From contig CM031561.1 in NCBI GenBank assembly GCA_018466975.1, forward strand, positions 992,001-1,056,000: a stretch of 64,000 nt of DNA, given 5' to 3'. Shown in pieces: positions 24,501 through 35,778 of the stretch; position 1 is the stretch's first letter, and the number at the start of each line of letters is the position of its first letter. Position numbers and translations under genes: made by a program. Below the pieces are notes generated by a model. The model saw nothing but the letters and a program-made list of their open reading frames with translations, was not told the origin of the DNA and did not search any database. The DNA comes from Sparassis latifolia. Lineage: Eukaryota > Basidiomycota > Agaricomycetes > Polyporales > Sparassidaceae.

Positions 24501-25503
24501 TTGAAAGTATCCGCGCCACAACGTAATACCCCCGCCGATGTTCTGACTTTCAGCATCCGTGAAGAAGGACCTGACATTGAAGGGATATTTCAGCGTCGGC
24601 TCCATGCGAATGACCACGTTGAGAGCCTATGGAGAAGACATGAATATGAAATGTTGCACGAAATGAAGAGACGCACAGTGATGGCCGTCAGGACGTCGTT
24701 GTCGTGACTTTGCTTCCCTTGCAGAAACCTCGCAAGCACTCTGATAGTCCATGGGTTTATGACCAGTCTCGCGGGAGAAAAGGCACCACGTACTCAGGAT
24801 TTATAGATGCGACCCACTTAAGTCGGATCTTGTAAGGTTTTGGTCCTTTCGCGGGATCTTTACCGTCCTTTGGCTTTGATTGCTGGGCCTGCGATGGAGG
24901 ATCACCAACGTATACATCGAACTATGGACAGTGAATGAGCTGATGAGAAGAGCAGTTGATGGGCAGATGTGGCGCACCTCCCGGGCTCCGCTCTCGCCAA
25001 AAGGGAGCTGTCTGACAGCAAAGAGATTCTTCCGACCGTCGTATACGGCACGCGGGGTGAATATCTCCGGTGCGACCACGTTCTGAAGTTTGGCAATCAA
25101 TTCCATGTTCAATCTTGCAGGTAGGGTCTTCTCGGAGGGCGAAATGACTGGGCAGAATGTCAACATCGCGACCAAACGTGCAAATGAAGACGCCACATAC
25201 CGACTGAAAGGATGCAGTATCAGATGCATGTTCACGTGGATTCATGAGTTGAAAACACGCACCGTCATAGTGTTGAATGACACTTTCAGGGATATCAACC
25301 TTGAAATGGTTGGTCCACACAGAGATCTTGCGGCCGCTGGTGCCGAATGCAGGTCTTCGCACACCTATGGTGGTAACATGGCTACTGGTGTCAGGAAGAC
25401 CGCCGCCACCAGCAGGGGGAGCGGCACCCTGAGGCAGGCCGCGTCGAGGAGGGCCACCTCGAGGAGGGCCGCCTCTATCACCACGAGCAGCGCGAGGAGG
25501 CAT
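21548..25503 (-). CDS. AGO: Argonaute, complete, predicted slicer with D-E-D-D tetrad
   Basis: Small-RNA-guided effector of RNA silencing. It starts at 25503 with an Arg-Gly-rich tail ([13 protein letters not shown]). N domain ([20 protein letters not shown]) and linker 1 follow. The PAZ region runs through [38 protein letters not shown] and [18 protein letters not shown] sequence, then [17 protein letters not shown]. The MID and PIWI regions include [16 protein letters not shown] and [12 protein letters not shown] sequence. Catalytic positions: Asp in MGADVIHP, Glu in [10 protein letters not shown], Asp in IIFYRDGVSEGQ, and Asp in [15 protein letters not shown], where animal and plant slicers usually have His. 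The protein ends in the normal hydrophobic MAFVMYFS. Many short introns; one splits the first catalytic motif between Gly and Ala, another splits YRDG. Roughly 900-950 residues, normal for the family. No frame break seen in the parts I traced. Confidence 0.95.
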
Positions 25504-25953
25504 GATTCGGGAGGATGTGTATTGAGAGGATGAAAGTGAGTGAGAGAGAAATGGGAGGAAGAAAAGGGACGAGGCCGTTTAAGTAGGAGGTCGGCTGCGG
25601 GATTGCTTGATTCTTTTCAGTTGGTCCAATCGATTACAAGGGAAGCCACTCGTGTTTTCCATTGTTGACGCGTCGAGAATTCGATTCGGTCATATGCGCA
25701 GGTGCTGCGGCAGGTCACAGCTTCTCCTCGTACAAAGGGAAGCCCTTGCACGGTTAACTATCGCATTCGCACCGGAGTCAGTTAATGCCACTGGCAATAA
25801 TGCAACTGCCTCATGCAGCGGACACCCGCCTTGGATAACCGCTGCTCCAACACCTGCGTAAATCTCGAGGTCAGACTGAAAGGAATGATCTTTGGGAGAC
25901 AAAGCAATCAAACAGACGACAGCCAAAAATGGATAATGTGTCGCACATGGTAA
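25504..25953. promoter_or_regulatory. Argonaute promoter and leader region
   Basis: About 450 bp between the Argonaute start and the tRNA gene. A purine-rich stretch at 25533-25570 is the likely leader (pyrimidine-rich on the sense strand). No TATA box is evident. Confidence 0.4.
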
Positions 25954-26035
25954 GGCCTTGCCAGGACTCGAACCTGGGTTTCGAGAACATCCCAAATCAG
26001 AATCTCGAGTGATAAGACCGCTACACTACAAGGCC
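25954..26035 (-). tRNA. tRNA-Gln (anticodon CTG) with a short intron
   Basis: The reverse complement folds as a nuclear tRNA: 7-bp acceptor stem (GGCCTTG with CAAGGCC), D arm with GTG/CAC pairing, and T arm CCAGG-TTCGAGT-CCTGG. The anticodon stem is CGAGA with TCTCG and encloses 16 nt beginning TTCTGA. A 7-nt loop with anticodon CTG at 34-36 and a 9-nt intron after position 37 explains this. Internal promoter boxes are intact (A box at GTAGTGTAGCGG, B box GGTTCGAGTCC). No CCA is encoded. It lies between the divergent Argonaute and HIS4 starts. Confidence 0.88.
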
Positions 26036-26164
26036 ACAAACGACCGGAACGTATCCAAACCTATGTGGGTTCTTCAAGCAGGTCGATCGAGATGGGCGGT
26101 TAGATCTGAGGGAAATGACATGAGATCGGAGAAATATTGCATTACTGTAGGCAGAAAGTCCATC

Positions 26165-28836
26165 ATGTCGGTTTTCGTGCCGTTGCTCGAGCCTGCTGCT
26201 GCGGACAGTGCTCTCCTGCGAGCACTGATCCGCATAGCACCCATCATCGTTCCTGCATCCACCGCGTCCACCACACCCCTTCCCGGAAACGCCAAACGCT
26301 TGATTTTGCTCGATCATGACTCACCCCCCAACCTCGACGAGATCACCTCTTGGCTCGACGGGGGTGCAGAAAAGGTCATCGTCCCTCTCGCCTATGCAAA
26401 GGAAGTTATAGAAGCCTTGCCTGCAGATCGCCTGCTACTGCTCTTTGACGTAGGGAGCGTCAGCGCTGTCTCCGACACCGTCCGCAACGGTGTCTCCGGC
26501 GTCCTCATCAAGAGCCCTTCCCTCGATGTCGATTTCGTGACTTCCGTATCGCGTTTCTTCTCTGGCTCTGCCATTCACGTTCTCCCTGCCGTTGCGAGTA
26601 CCCCTCCTACCCCATCCACCATCCGCGCCTTCTTCGCTGCGGGTGCAACTCTAGTCTTACCCACTTCTCTCCTCACCTTGGAGCCTTCTTCGCAGTCTCA
26701 CATCAACGTTGGCGATGCCTTTCTCGCCCCTCTCGTTTCAGATCGTCCAGACGGTCTCTTCCCTACTGTCGTCGCCTCTCACCTCGAAGGGGGCCGTTCG
26801 TTGGGCCTCGTCTACTCGTCTACAGAGTCCATCAAGGAGAGCATCGCCACTGGCAAGGGCGTCTATCAGTCGCGGAAACACGGCCTCTGGCGGAAGGGCG
26901 AAACATCGGGAGCGACGCAGGACGTCGTCAGTATCCGCCTCGACTGCGACTGCGACGCCCTGGAGTTTAGCGTCATCCAGAACGGCGCAGGTTTCTGTCA
27001 CCTCAGCCGCCCGTCGTGTTTCGGGGAGACCAGCGGATTGTCTGCCCTAGAGAAGACGCTGCAATCCAGACTGTCGTCCGCGCCGGAGGGCTCTTACACT
27101 CAGCGGCTGTTCAAGGACCCGGACCTTCTCAGCTCGAAAATCATGGAGGAAGCAGACGAGTTGTGCCGCGCCGAAACGAAGGAAGGAGTTGCGTTCGAAG
27201 CGGCCGATCTCCTCTACTTCGCGCTCACACGCTGCGTTGCAGCGGGTGTGAGCATTGCTGACATTGAACGGTCCCTGGACAGCAAGTCGAAGAAGGTTAC
27301 GCGCCGCCCCGGCAATGCGAAGAAGCAATGGGTCAAGGCGTCGCAGCCTTCGGATGAAATAGCTGCGCAGAAGCCTGCTCCAGCGTCAATTGTTGAGAAG
27401 GAACCCGCAGGTACGAGCGCAGCCATCCGCATGCGCACCTTTGATATCTCCTCGACGACCTCGGAGGAGCGTGCTAAACTGCTCCGCCGACCTGTCCTCA
27501 AGTCTGACGAGATGATATCAAAGGTGAAGCCGATTGTGGATGATGTGCGCATCCGCGGCGACTCCGCGCTGCTCGAGCTCACAGCCAAGTTCGACAAGGT
27601 GCAGCTGTCTTCGACCGTACTCTTTCCGCCCTTCCCTCCCGAGTCGATGCAGCTCGACGCGTCCGTGAAGGAAGCGATCGACATCGCGTATGCAAACATT
27701 TACAAGTTCCATGCTGCGCAGGCGGAGCAGTCCACCATGACCGTCGAGACGATGCCGGGCGTGCTCTGCTCTCGCTTCTCGCGGCCGATCGCGCGTGTGG
27801 GTCTGTACGTGCCTGGAGGCACTGCGATTCTTCCCTCCACTGCGCTGATGCTCGGTATACCTGCGCAAGTTGCGGGCTGCAAGGAGGTCGTCATTGCAAC
27901 GCCACCGCGCACCGATGGTAGTATCTCCCCTGAGGTGATGTATGTAGCACACCTCGTAGGTGCATCCGCGATCCTCAAGGCAGGTGGCGCTCAAGCGGTG
28001 TCGGCGCTCGCATATGGCACGCAAACGGTTCCGAAGGTCGACAAGATCTTTGGCCCGGGCAACCAGTGGGTTACCGCTGCGAAGATGCTCGTGCAGAACG
28101 ATACCGATGCGTTGGTGTCAATTGACATGCCTGCAGGCCCCTCCGAAGTGTTGGTGAGTAACTTGAGCCTTCTTTTCCGCAGCGACTTACACCACTGGTC
28201 TCAGGTTATCGCGGACAGCACGTGCAACCCTGCCTTCGTCGCAGCCGATCTTCTCTCTCAGGCAGAACACGGCGTGGACTCTCAGGTCGTCCTCGTCGCC
28301 GTCAATCTCTCCGATGCGGAAGTGTCTGCGATCGAGGCCGCGGTCGACTCCCAGGCGCATGCCCTGCCGCGTGTCGGGATCGTGCGCGAGTCGATCGCGA
28401 AGAGCATCATCGTGAAGACGAAATCTGAGCAGGACGCGATCAGGTTCTCCAACGACTACGCCCCGGAACATTTAATCTTGCACGTGAAGGACGCGAAGGG
28501 GCTCCTCGCTTCGGTAGATAACGCAGGCAGTGTGTTCGTGGGTCCGTACTCCCCTGAAAGGTGCGTCGTACACCCTGTACTCCGAAGCATCTACTGAATT
28601 GGATCACACATAGCTGCGGCGACTACGCGTCCGGCACTAACCACACGCTCCCGACAAATGGCTATGCTCGCCAGTTTAGCGGAGTCAATACACTCTCCTT
28701 CCAGAAACACATAACTTCACAGGAGGTCAGTGCAAACGGGCTGAGGGTGCTCGGCCCCGTCGTAGCCACGCTAGCCGACTGCGAAGGCTTAGACGCCCAC
28801 GCGAATGCTGTGCGGATCCGCCTCCGCAGTCTGTGA
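26165..28836 (+). CDS. HIS4: Trifunctional histidine biosynthesis enzyme: PR-AMP cyclohydrolase / PR-ATP pyrophosphatase / histidinol dehydrogenase
   Basis: Catalyses steps 2, 3 and the last two steps of histidine synthesis in the cytosol. Three exons (26165-28153, 28205-28560, 28614-28836) give 855 residues. Domain 1 (HisI) holds GVYQSRKHGLWRKGETSG and the metal-binding RLDCDCDALEF followed by CHLSRPSCF. Domain 2 (HisE) holds SYTQRLFKDPDLLSSKIMEE, EEADELCRAE and the FEAADLLYF helix. Domain 3 (HisD) holds GLYVPGGTAILPSTALML, KIFGPGNQWVTAAKMLV, SIDMPAGPSEVLV, LLSQAEHG and the C-terminal SGTNHTLPTNGYARQFSGV. The open frame extends upstream to 25958 through the tRNA, but the Met at 26165 (MSVFVPLLEP) matches the expected N-terminus. 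Confidence 0.96.
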
Positions 28837-29232
28837 TAACTTATTCAACAATTTATCGAGCGGTGCAAAGTTGGGTATCATAAATTATTGGATGGTGGCA
28901 GACTCGTGGGCTATGGGGTAACGGCGACCCCCTGCCGAAATTTCACAGCATCTCGACTGCAAGTAACGCTCTCTTGATATATAGAAAGCCCCTGCCAGCG
29001 CCTTCAAACAATCGAAAGAGTCATATGTTTCCAAAGTACACGGCAATGATCATGATAAAGAAAGGAAGGGACAAAGGCGCGGAATAATCCGAGATACTGC
29101 TAGCCTTACAACTTGAAATACAAATCTAGTGCGGTGAGAATCTCGTATACTTGGACAAAGTAGCCGAGAAGACAGGCAGGATAAGGTCATGACAGACAAG
29201 ATTACCTTAAGACCTCAACGGCTAGAACACCC
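28837..29232. other. Convergent intergenic region
   Basis: 3' flank of HIS4 and of the HNH-family pseudogene. AT-richer than its neighbours; no gene seen. Confidence 0.4.
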
Positions 29233-30577
29233 TCAATTTACCGTAACATCCGAGGACAGGGATGACGCTAGCGCATATCGCTGAACTTCGGCAGACGACC
29301 CGTTATTAGCCAGTACCGCGTATCCGCTGAAGATCTTATCAATGTACTCTCCTGCGATTGAGAGAAGGACAACCCGGGCACATGCGGCATGTAAGGCTGG
29401 AGATGGAACCGGCAAATTGACGGGGTCAGTAGTGCTGAACGTGACGAACTTTTGGATACCCCGGAGCAGCCAATCTTCAGTAGCGGTTGTCTTATAGCGA
29501 TTGGGTGTTTCCTGGGACAAGAGGTCAGTCAATCATCTTGGCCATGTGGCTGGACTACTCTTACCGTCTTCTCGAACCACCACAACAAATAGACAAACAT
29601 TTCGTGCTTGTCGACTCCAATGGTCATGATGTTCTACAGAACATTTACCTTTACACCATCAAGCCCTTCGCGAACGCGGACTCCTCCGAAGCGCTCTATT
29701 ACAGTCCAAACAGTAGCAGCATACTCACAGTATGCTGCCCGTAAGCATCATCTTTTCTCAACAGAACCTTTGGAGAGACATACCTTGTCTCCTTCGATAT
29801 CCTTCCCAGATATACCGGAGTTCGTGGACTCGGGGTAAAATACGACAGGAATTTTGAGGTATGAGAGGATATCAGGATTCACTCGGACTTTCTCCTTTAA
29901 GAAGTCCATCTCCACAGCATACGGCCGATCGTAACAACCAGTCACGACACAGCGATAATCGTCGCGGATGAGAGCTTAAAGACACAATGAGGCAGTACAC
30001 AGAGAAACTACTCCTTCAACTGGCCTTCACCCTTGCTGTTGCATGATTTTGCGGGGCTTCCTCCAGTAACCATTTCAGGAATTCCTTCCTGTTATTGAAC
30101 GATGGCCTGGAAGAATGGCTTGATAGTCGAGGGGTGCAACCCTTTGCTGCGAGTAAGAACTCGCAGCAGCGCACAAAGTGCTCGATATAGAGGTTGGCTA
30201 GCACGGCCAGCTTTGCCTGCTCGAAGCCACAGCTACCGACTTCAATGGAAATCGTATTGGAGCCTTCCTCGGAAAGGAGCCCTGATGATCATGTACCGAG
30301 AAATCTTGCACAAATTAGGCGTGGAACGCCAGTCTGCTTTGCAGCGTGCGGGACCGTCTGGGGCACAAAAAGTGAGTCGGCCTCAAACTTAAGGCAATCT
30401 TAGCGTAGGCGGCGTGGCAGATACCATCAAGGAAAGTGTTCGCAGGTAAAGGGACAGCCCTGGCAAATTGTACAATTGTAGGATTAGATGGTTAGAACTT
30501 AGAGCTTCGGCCAATGCGGTCAATTCATAGAGGCAGTCTAGAAAACCCGGCAAGATATTCGAGTATGAGCGAGACAC
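29233..30577 (-). pseudogene. Decayed HNH-nuclease-family protein gene
   Basis: Reading the minus strand recovers a protein of a common agaricomycete family with a central HNH domain: EHFVRCCEFLLAAKG, SRPSFNNRKEFLKWLLEEAP, ARVKATLIRDDYRCVVTG across an intron, YPESTNSGISGKDIEG, YAATVWTVIERFGGVRVREG, NIMTIGVDKHEMF, and a C-terminal half with HAACARVVLLSIAGEYIDKI. Damage is visible: an in-frame TAG at 29636-29634 just before NIMT, where the family has Glu; an in-frame TGA at 30291-30289; and two opposite one-base shifts about 20 bp apart near 30293 and 30274 that leave RFLG-(Y)MIIRAP-SEEG split over frames. The family's His-Ile before PEST is replaced by Phe-Tyr. The 5' end is uncertain. Sequencing error could explain one break but hardly all. 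Confidence 0.6.
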
Positions 30578-30608
30578 AGCTTCTACCTACAGAGTCATAT
30601 GTAGAAGC

Positions 30609-32043
30609 TTAGTTGCTCCTGTACAATGCACGCTTAGCCACTTTGACGATGAGAGGGGTGTCGGGGAAGGCCAAAGCCTCAAGGTTGGCTGCGTACTACA
30701 CCAAAGCCAAAGTCAGAAAATGTGTTCTCAATGCAGACGCGGTAGCTACTTACGGGAGTAGGGACGTCAGCACCAGTGATACGCTCGACCGGTGCATCGA
30801 GGTAGTCGAACGCCTCACTCTCGACGATCCGAGCGCAGATCTCACTGCCAACACCGAAGGCAGGGAAGCCACCCTCGACGATAAGAAGTCTACCAAACCG
30901 ATAAGCGACACAGGGCAGATAGCGCCGTCGTGGCACGCACCTGTTCGTCTTCTTGACCGAGGCCTTGATCGTATCGATATCAAGTGGACGGATGCTGCGC
31001 AAGTTGATGACCTCAGCCTGGACGCCTTCCTTCGCGAGTTCGTCCGCAGCCTCGAGACTGAGAGTGACCATCTTGCTATGTGCGACAATGGTGACGTCAC
31101 TGCCTTCGCGCTCGACCTTGCACTTGCCGATGGGTAGGACAAAGTTGTCCGACATCGCCTCCGCAGATACAGGGAAACTGACACCGTACATCATCTCGTT
31201 TTCGAGGAACACGACCGGGTTGGGGTCCCGGATAGCTGCCTAGCAGACAATGAATGAGCACGATTCACACGAACCTTCGCAGTTGGGTACCTTCAGCAGA
31301 CCCTTGCAGTCTTCGGAATTCCATGGGCTGACGACCTTCAGGCCAGGGATGGCACCGTACCACGCCGAGAAGTCCTGTGAATGCTGTGCTGCAACACCGG
31401 CAGCCGAACCGTTCGGACCACGGAAAACGATTGGACATGGCAAGTAGCCGCCAGACATGTAATGTGTCTTTCCGGCTGAGTTGACAATCTGGTCGATGGC
31501 CTGCATGGCGAAGTTGAAGGTCATGAACTCGCAACTGCGGATTTGATGAGAACCGACTTCAACATCCACCGGGGTGACTTACACGGGTCGCAGACCACCA
31601 AACGCAGAACCAACGGCAAGACCTGCAAAACCCATCTCCGTAATGGGAGTATCTACGACTCGCTTCTCACCAAACTTGTCCAGAAGTCCCTTGGTAACCT
31701 AATGAAATATGAGATACGGACGTTGCGCGGTATCGCGACAGGGACGCGTACTTTGTAAGCACCGTTGTAGCGTGCGACTTCCTCCCCGATAATGTAGACC
31801 TTCTCGTCTCGCAACATCTCCTCCTCTAATGCCGCGTTCAGGGCATCGCGAACGGTCAACTACAGTCATATGTAATTGGGTATCATTCAGACTGTTTTCC
31901 AACGGTAGAGAGTGACCTACGGTGTGTTCAGTCGCGGAGGCATATCCGCGGATGAGCACAGCGCGACGCGTTGCGAATGGCGTCGCTGCACGAGCATTGA
32001 CGAGGGCGGGGGCAATACGGGAGAAAGCTGCTCTGGAGGCCAT
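30609..32043 (-). CDS. PDB1: Pyruvate dehydrogenase E1 component, beta subunit, mitochondrial
   Basis: Beta subunit of the E1 (decarboxylating) enzyme of the pyruvate dehydrogenase complex. It starts at 32043 with an Arg/Ala-rich mitochondrial presequence ([20 protein letters not shown]). After the first intron the mature part reads [93 protein letters not shown], then [19 protein letters not shown] and [15 protein letters not shown]. The C-terminal exon ends [12 protein letters not shown]. These blocks are diagnostic for PDH rather than branched-chain E1 beta. At least six short introns. Divergent from the SDR gene. Confidence 0.96.
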
Positions 32044-32235
32044 AATTTTGGGGAGAAGATGGATGTGGACGACGGGGGAGAGGAAAGAGGCGGAAGGAGA
32101 ACCGATTCGCTGGCGCGGAGTTGGTCGGCACGATATTTGGATCTACACAAATACGCTCAAATATCTTTCTGCCACTTGCCCCTCAATATTGTTATTCGTG
32201 CACGTTCACGCGGGTCCTTCTTCAGCGTCAAGACG
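32044..32235. promoter_or_regulatory. Divergent promoter between PDB1 and the SDR gene
   Basis: 192 bp separate the two start codons. The region must hold both promoters; no TATA box is evident. Confidence 0.5.
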
Positions 32236-33244
32236 ATGTCGCGTACACCTGTGGTCTTCCTCACTGGAGCGTCCAAGTGCATTACCGTCGATCAGTTTCA
32301 CTGTCCCTACGTGACTGAAACTCTTGTCGCAGAGGGATAGGACTCGCAATCACCAAGATTTTGCTCGAGGAATTTCAGGCAAACGTTGCTACTCTCCAGC
32401 GATCCGAGACTCCCGAACTCCTGGAGCTCGCCAAGACATACAACCATTCGCTTCTGATCTTTCAGGGCAGCGTGTCAGTGAACGTCTGCTTTTCTTCCTG
32501 CCCAGTCGATTGAATCGAATCATGGTTCAGAATAGACGCATCTGCTGTGTCCAATGCAGTTGATCTCACATTGAAGAGGTTCAGCCATCTGGATGGGCTC
32601 ATTCTCAATGCGGGAACTTTGACCCCCATGGGGAAGATTTCTGACCCTTCAATCCCCTTGGACGGATGGAAGGAATTGTTTGACGTCAATTTCTTCTCCC
32701 TGGTAACCACTCTCCGAGTCACACTGCCTGTGTTGCGCAAGAGTGAGTTAGGAGGTAGAGTGGTCTTCGTAAGCTCTAGTGCTGCGACTGGCAACGTGGC
32801 TGGCTGGGGTCCGTATAACACGAGCAAGGCGGCGATGAACAGTTTATGCAGGTTCGTGCTTACATGGTGGCGGTCAAGACTTGTCTGGTAAATTTTTTTG
32901 GTTTCATTCCTCTAGGACTCTTGCACAGGAAGAGCCAGACGTCGTTTGCGTTGCACTTCGACCAGGTGCGGTCGATACAGAAGTGCGTACCTCGCCATCC
33001 TCCGTATGACTGGATCCTATGTTCAAAATCATCATAGATGCAGGCAGTCGTGAGAGGGCAGGGCGAAGCCCACATGAAGGAAGATGATTACAAAAAATTC
33101 ATTGATCGCCACGCTGAGAATACGTTGGTGAAACCCGAAGAATCTGGATATGTCGCTGCTGCGCTGTCGCTCGGGGCACCTCAGTCTCTCAGTGGTCAGT
33201 TCGTCAGCTGGGATTCGGAGGTGTGCGCGCAGTTTTGCAAGTAG
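32236..33244 (+). CDS. Short-chain dehydrogenase/reductase, YIR035C/IRC24-like
   Basis: NAD(P)H-dependent oxidoreductase of unknown substrate; yeast relatives reduce benzil. It starts at 32236 with VVFLTGASKGIGLAITKIL once the first intron (splitting TGASK from GIG) is removed, which gives the cofactor motif TGxxxGIG. LDGLILNAGTLTPMG supplies the NAG motif. The catalytic Ser is in VVFVSSSAATG and the Tyr-x-x-x-Lys in YNTSKAAMNSLCR. After two more introns come VALRPGAVDTE and a C-terminal part with PEESGYVAAALSLGAPQSLS and GQFVSWDSE, which is typical of the YIR035C group. Four to five exons, about 255 residues, cytosolic by absence of signals. Confidence 0.87.
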
Positions 33245-34056
33245 CCTAGGTGCAAAGGTGGAGGCAAGTAAAAGCTGTTGTATACATGTACAGCGTGAAG
33301 GAATTTGAGAACGATCTCGAGACTTGACGTGTGCGCATATCCGGATTATGTGCACAAGTGTCCAACATGGCGCTCGAATTGACTAATTGTGGTTCGCTCC
33401 CCTTCACACCGATCCTCGGCACGCCAGCCGGGATCGATGCGCTCGGATACTGAGTGGGGCCTTGACGAAGACAGGCGAGAAGCGAGCAAAGGCGAGGCAT
33501 CACCAGATGGGAGGATGAGGAGGAACCCATACCGACAGGACAACATGCAGGGGTACACCAGCGACAGCGAAGACGACCCTGCCAACAATTGAACGATGGC
33601 GACGACGACAGCGAGCCGCTACGAAGCTCCCTCATGGTACTAGCTGCACGGCGAAGTATCGTTCCCCCTCCACACACGTCGACAACCCCCGCTTTTCTTT
33701 TTCTTTACTATGCCTTTCCCCTCTCTTTATACCTTATTCAATATGTGCCGTGATACATGTGCTACGACACGACACCGAGGATCACCTCAACCCAGACAAA
33801 TATTATTTGTCTGTTATTGTCCACCCCACATCCCGCGCGACACAATCTACACGTTACTTTTATCTATTATTTTCCTCTTAAAATACACACACCATACCCC
33901 GACACCACCTGGATGTTCTCCTAGTCGTACAGTAAACACTCATGTATCGACCGGAGAACGGCAACAACGTCGGATACTGATATCCTGAGGTATGAAGGTT
34001 GAAGCAGAGTAGCTAGCTACACTGCCTTTGGGAGACCATACCAAGGGCCCGGATCC

Positions 34057-34079
34057 GGACCAATTGGTCGGATTGGTCC
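34057..34079. repeat. Inverted repeat with CCAAT cores
   Basis: GGACCAAT at 34057-34064 and its exact complement ATTGGTCC at 34072-34079 form an 8-bp inverted repeat with a 7-bp spacer that itself contains TGGTC. A further GGACCAAT occurs near 34094. It could be a binding site or a hairpin, or decayed mobile DNA. Confidence 0.5.
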
Positions 34080-34993
34080 TATACGCGTGACTTGGACCAA
34101 TCTCGATACACCAGGGCCATGAGCCATTCTGATTTCTTATATGCATATCTAGGTTCCAACTTCCTCATCAGAAGCAAATTAAAATATATATTCTGTACTA
34201 TATAAAACAATACAGAGCATAATCTAAACAGGGCAGGCAGGAGGGGAAGGGATATTACAGGTGGGGAAATATGGAGTGGTGCATCCCAGATACAATCGGC
34301 CGCTGAACAAGAGCATGGATGGCGTAAGGACAGATGAGTGCAATAAGCGTGCGAGCAGGGCGACCGACAAACAGGGAGGCGGGGAACAGCAGAAATTGGT
34401 GGGAGACCAACGTGGAAAGCTGCGCGTGGTATACAGCACTGTCGGGCACTGGTGTTGATTTCCATTGCATGTGCACTACAGCAAGAGGGCCCGGCACGGA
34501 CGATGACACGATGTGGGTGCGGAAAAGGGTAGGAGGGGAGAAACGGTAAGAGATGGCGAACTTGGTGTTGAGGGACATGCGAGGAGCGTACGCACGTCAT
34601 GCCTTTAACGAGCTGGACTTGTTTTGAGTCCCACAGCACGCACGAGGTGGCAGGAGGCCCGGTGCAAAGTGCAATGGCCCGGGGAAGACCGAAAAGAGGG
34701 TTTGGCGCAGGCGAAAGCGGAGCAGCAGATTTGGCAGTTAATATTACGAACAAACGGCAAAGAACACATTGTTTTTACTTACCTGATGCCCGCTGATTCC
34801 ACAACAAGCGTGCCGCGGAGGCGTTGAGTTTGATGGCGGCTGGGGTGGCGCAGCAATCATCATGTGTATGCGTGTCGTTGTAGCAGCCGAACATCGAGGC
34901 GGGGGAGGTGGAAAATATGGGGTCTAGCATCTTCACGCATGAGGGCATGGACTTTCAGTTGGCTAGAAGATGGAGGTTATCGAGAATGAGACC

Positions 34994-35017
34994 TTCTCGC
35001 CAACGCGTCGGCGAGAA
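34994..35017. repeat. Hairpin 1: ttctcgcc / ggcgagaa
   Basis: Perfect 8-bp inverted repeat with an 8-bp loop containing ACGCGT. A second hairpin lies 15 bp downstream. Confidence 0.6.
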
Positions 35018-35031
35018 AACCCTGGGTACGA

Positions 35032-35052
35032 TTTTGGCGCTTCACGCCAAAA
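35032..35052. repeat. Hairpin 2: ttttggcg / cgccaaaa
   Basis: Perfect 8-bp inverted repeat with a 5-bp loop. It is flanked by near-identical direct repeats (aaaaccctgggt before, aaaacccctgggt after). Confidence 0.6.
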
Positions 35053-35770
35053 CCCCTGGGTGGGCGCCCGGCGGCCCCGGGGAAAAGCCTTGGCGGTGGT
35101 GGTGGTGTATTACCGGCATGGGTCCCAGTTTAGTCTCCCAAAGGCAGACTGCAAAATCATCCCGATGAGGGGACGGGATATAGGTCTGCTTTCAAACGCG
35201 CCCCTTTAGCCGTAGTACACGATTTTACTGATGCCGAAGGGATGCCGGTGATCCGGCCATGATGCCGGCCGCGGGTGCAGTGGGTCAAGCATGGACACCT
35301 TACAATGTCGTGTGGATGATAGGAGTAGCGTGGATTTACCGGAATTGCTGCTACAGTCCGCACCTTTGAGATGGATTTGACTGAGCCCAATGGGTGTAGA
35401 AGCTACTCTGACATTAAAAGGGATGATACAACATATAACTAGAGCAAAATTTGGGTGTTACAGAGAGTGTAGTCCGGCTGAGGCAGTCGCGTCGTGTTAT
35501 ACCAGATCTACTCGACGCGTCTCGGAGATCAACGTGCTTATGTAACTCCGAAATCGTGTACTACGGTGAAACCCTCTCATTTGAACGCAGACTGTAACAA
35601 GTACATGCAAAGCCAGTAGTACTGATATGCTACGCAATGCCCAATTCCTTGTTATAGCAACGCATGGAATGACCAATTTTTCCCTTGGAGTGACCAATTT
35701 TCCCGGCGTAGTGCGTGGGTCACCCGCGCTACGGAGAACACCAAGTCTTAGCAGTGCTTGCTCGTAGCGG

Positions 35771-35778
35771 TATATAAA
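35771..35778 (+). promoter_or_regulatory. TATA box candidate of the amidohydrolase gene
   Basis: TATATAAA lies about 75 bp upstream of the ATG at 35850, a normal distance for a fungal TATA box. Confidence 0.55.

Noticed and set aside
25958..26164. The HIS4 open frame extends about 70 codons upstream of the chosen start
   Set aside because: The extension runs through the tRNA-Gln gene on the other strand and lacks conserved sequence; MSVFVPLLEP at 26165 is the expected N-terminus.
33389..33592. Short plus-strand frame after the SDR gene
   Set aside because: Possible small acidic protein, but no motif, no intron support and no family recognised; mentioned only in the intergenic entry.
34079..34753. 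224-codon minus-strand open frame
   Set aside because: Cys/Pro/His/Leu-rich composition, no motif, no flanking exons; looks like chance reading of GC-rich DNA.
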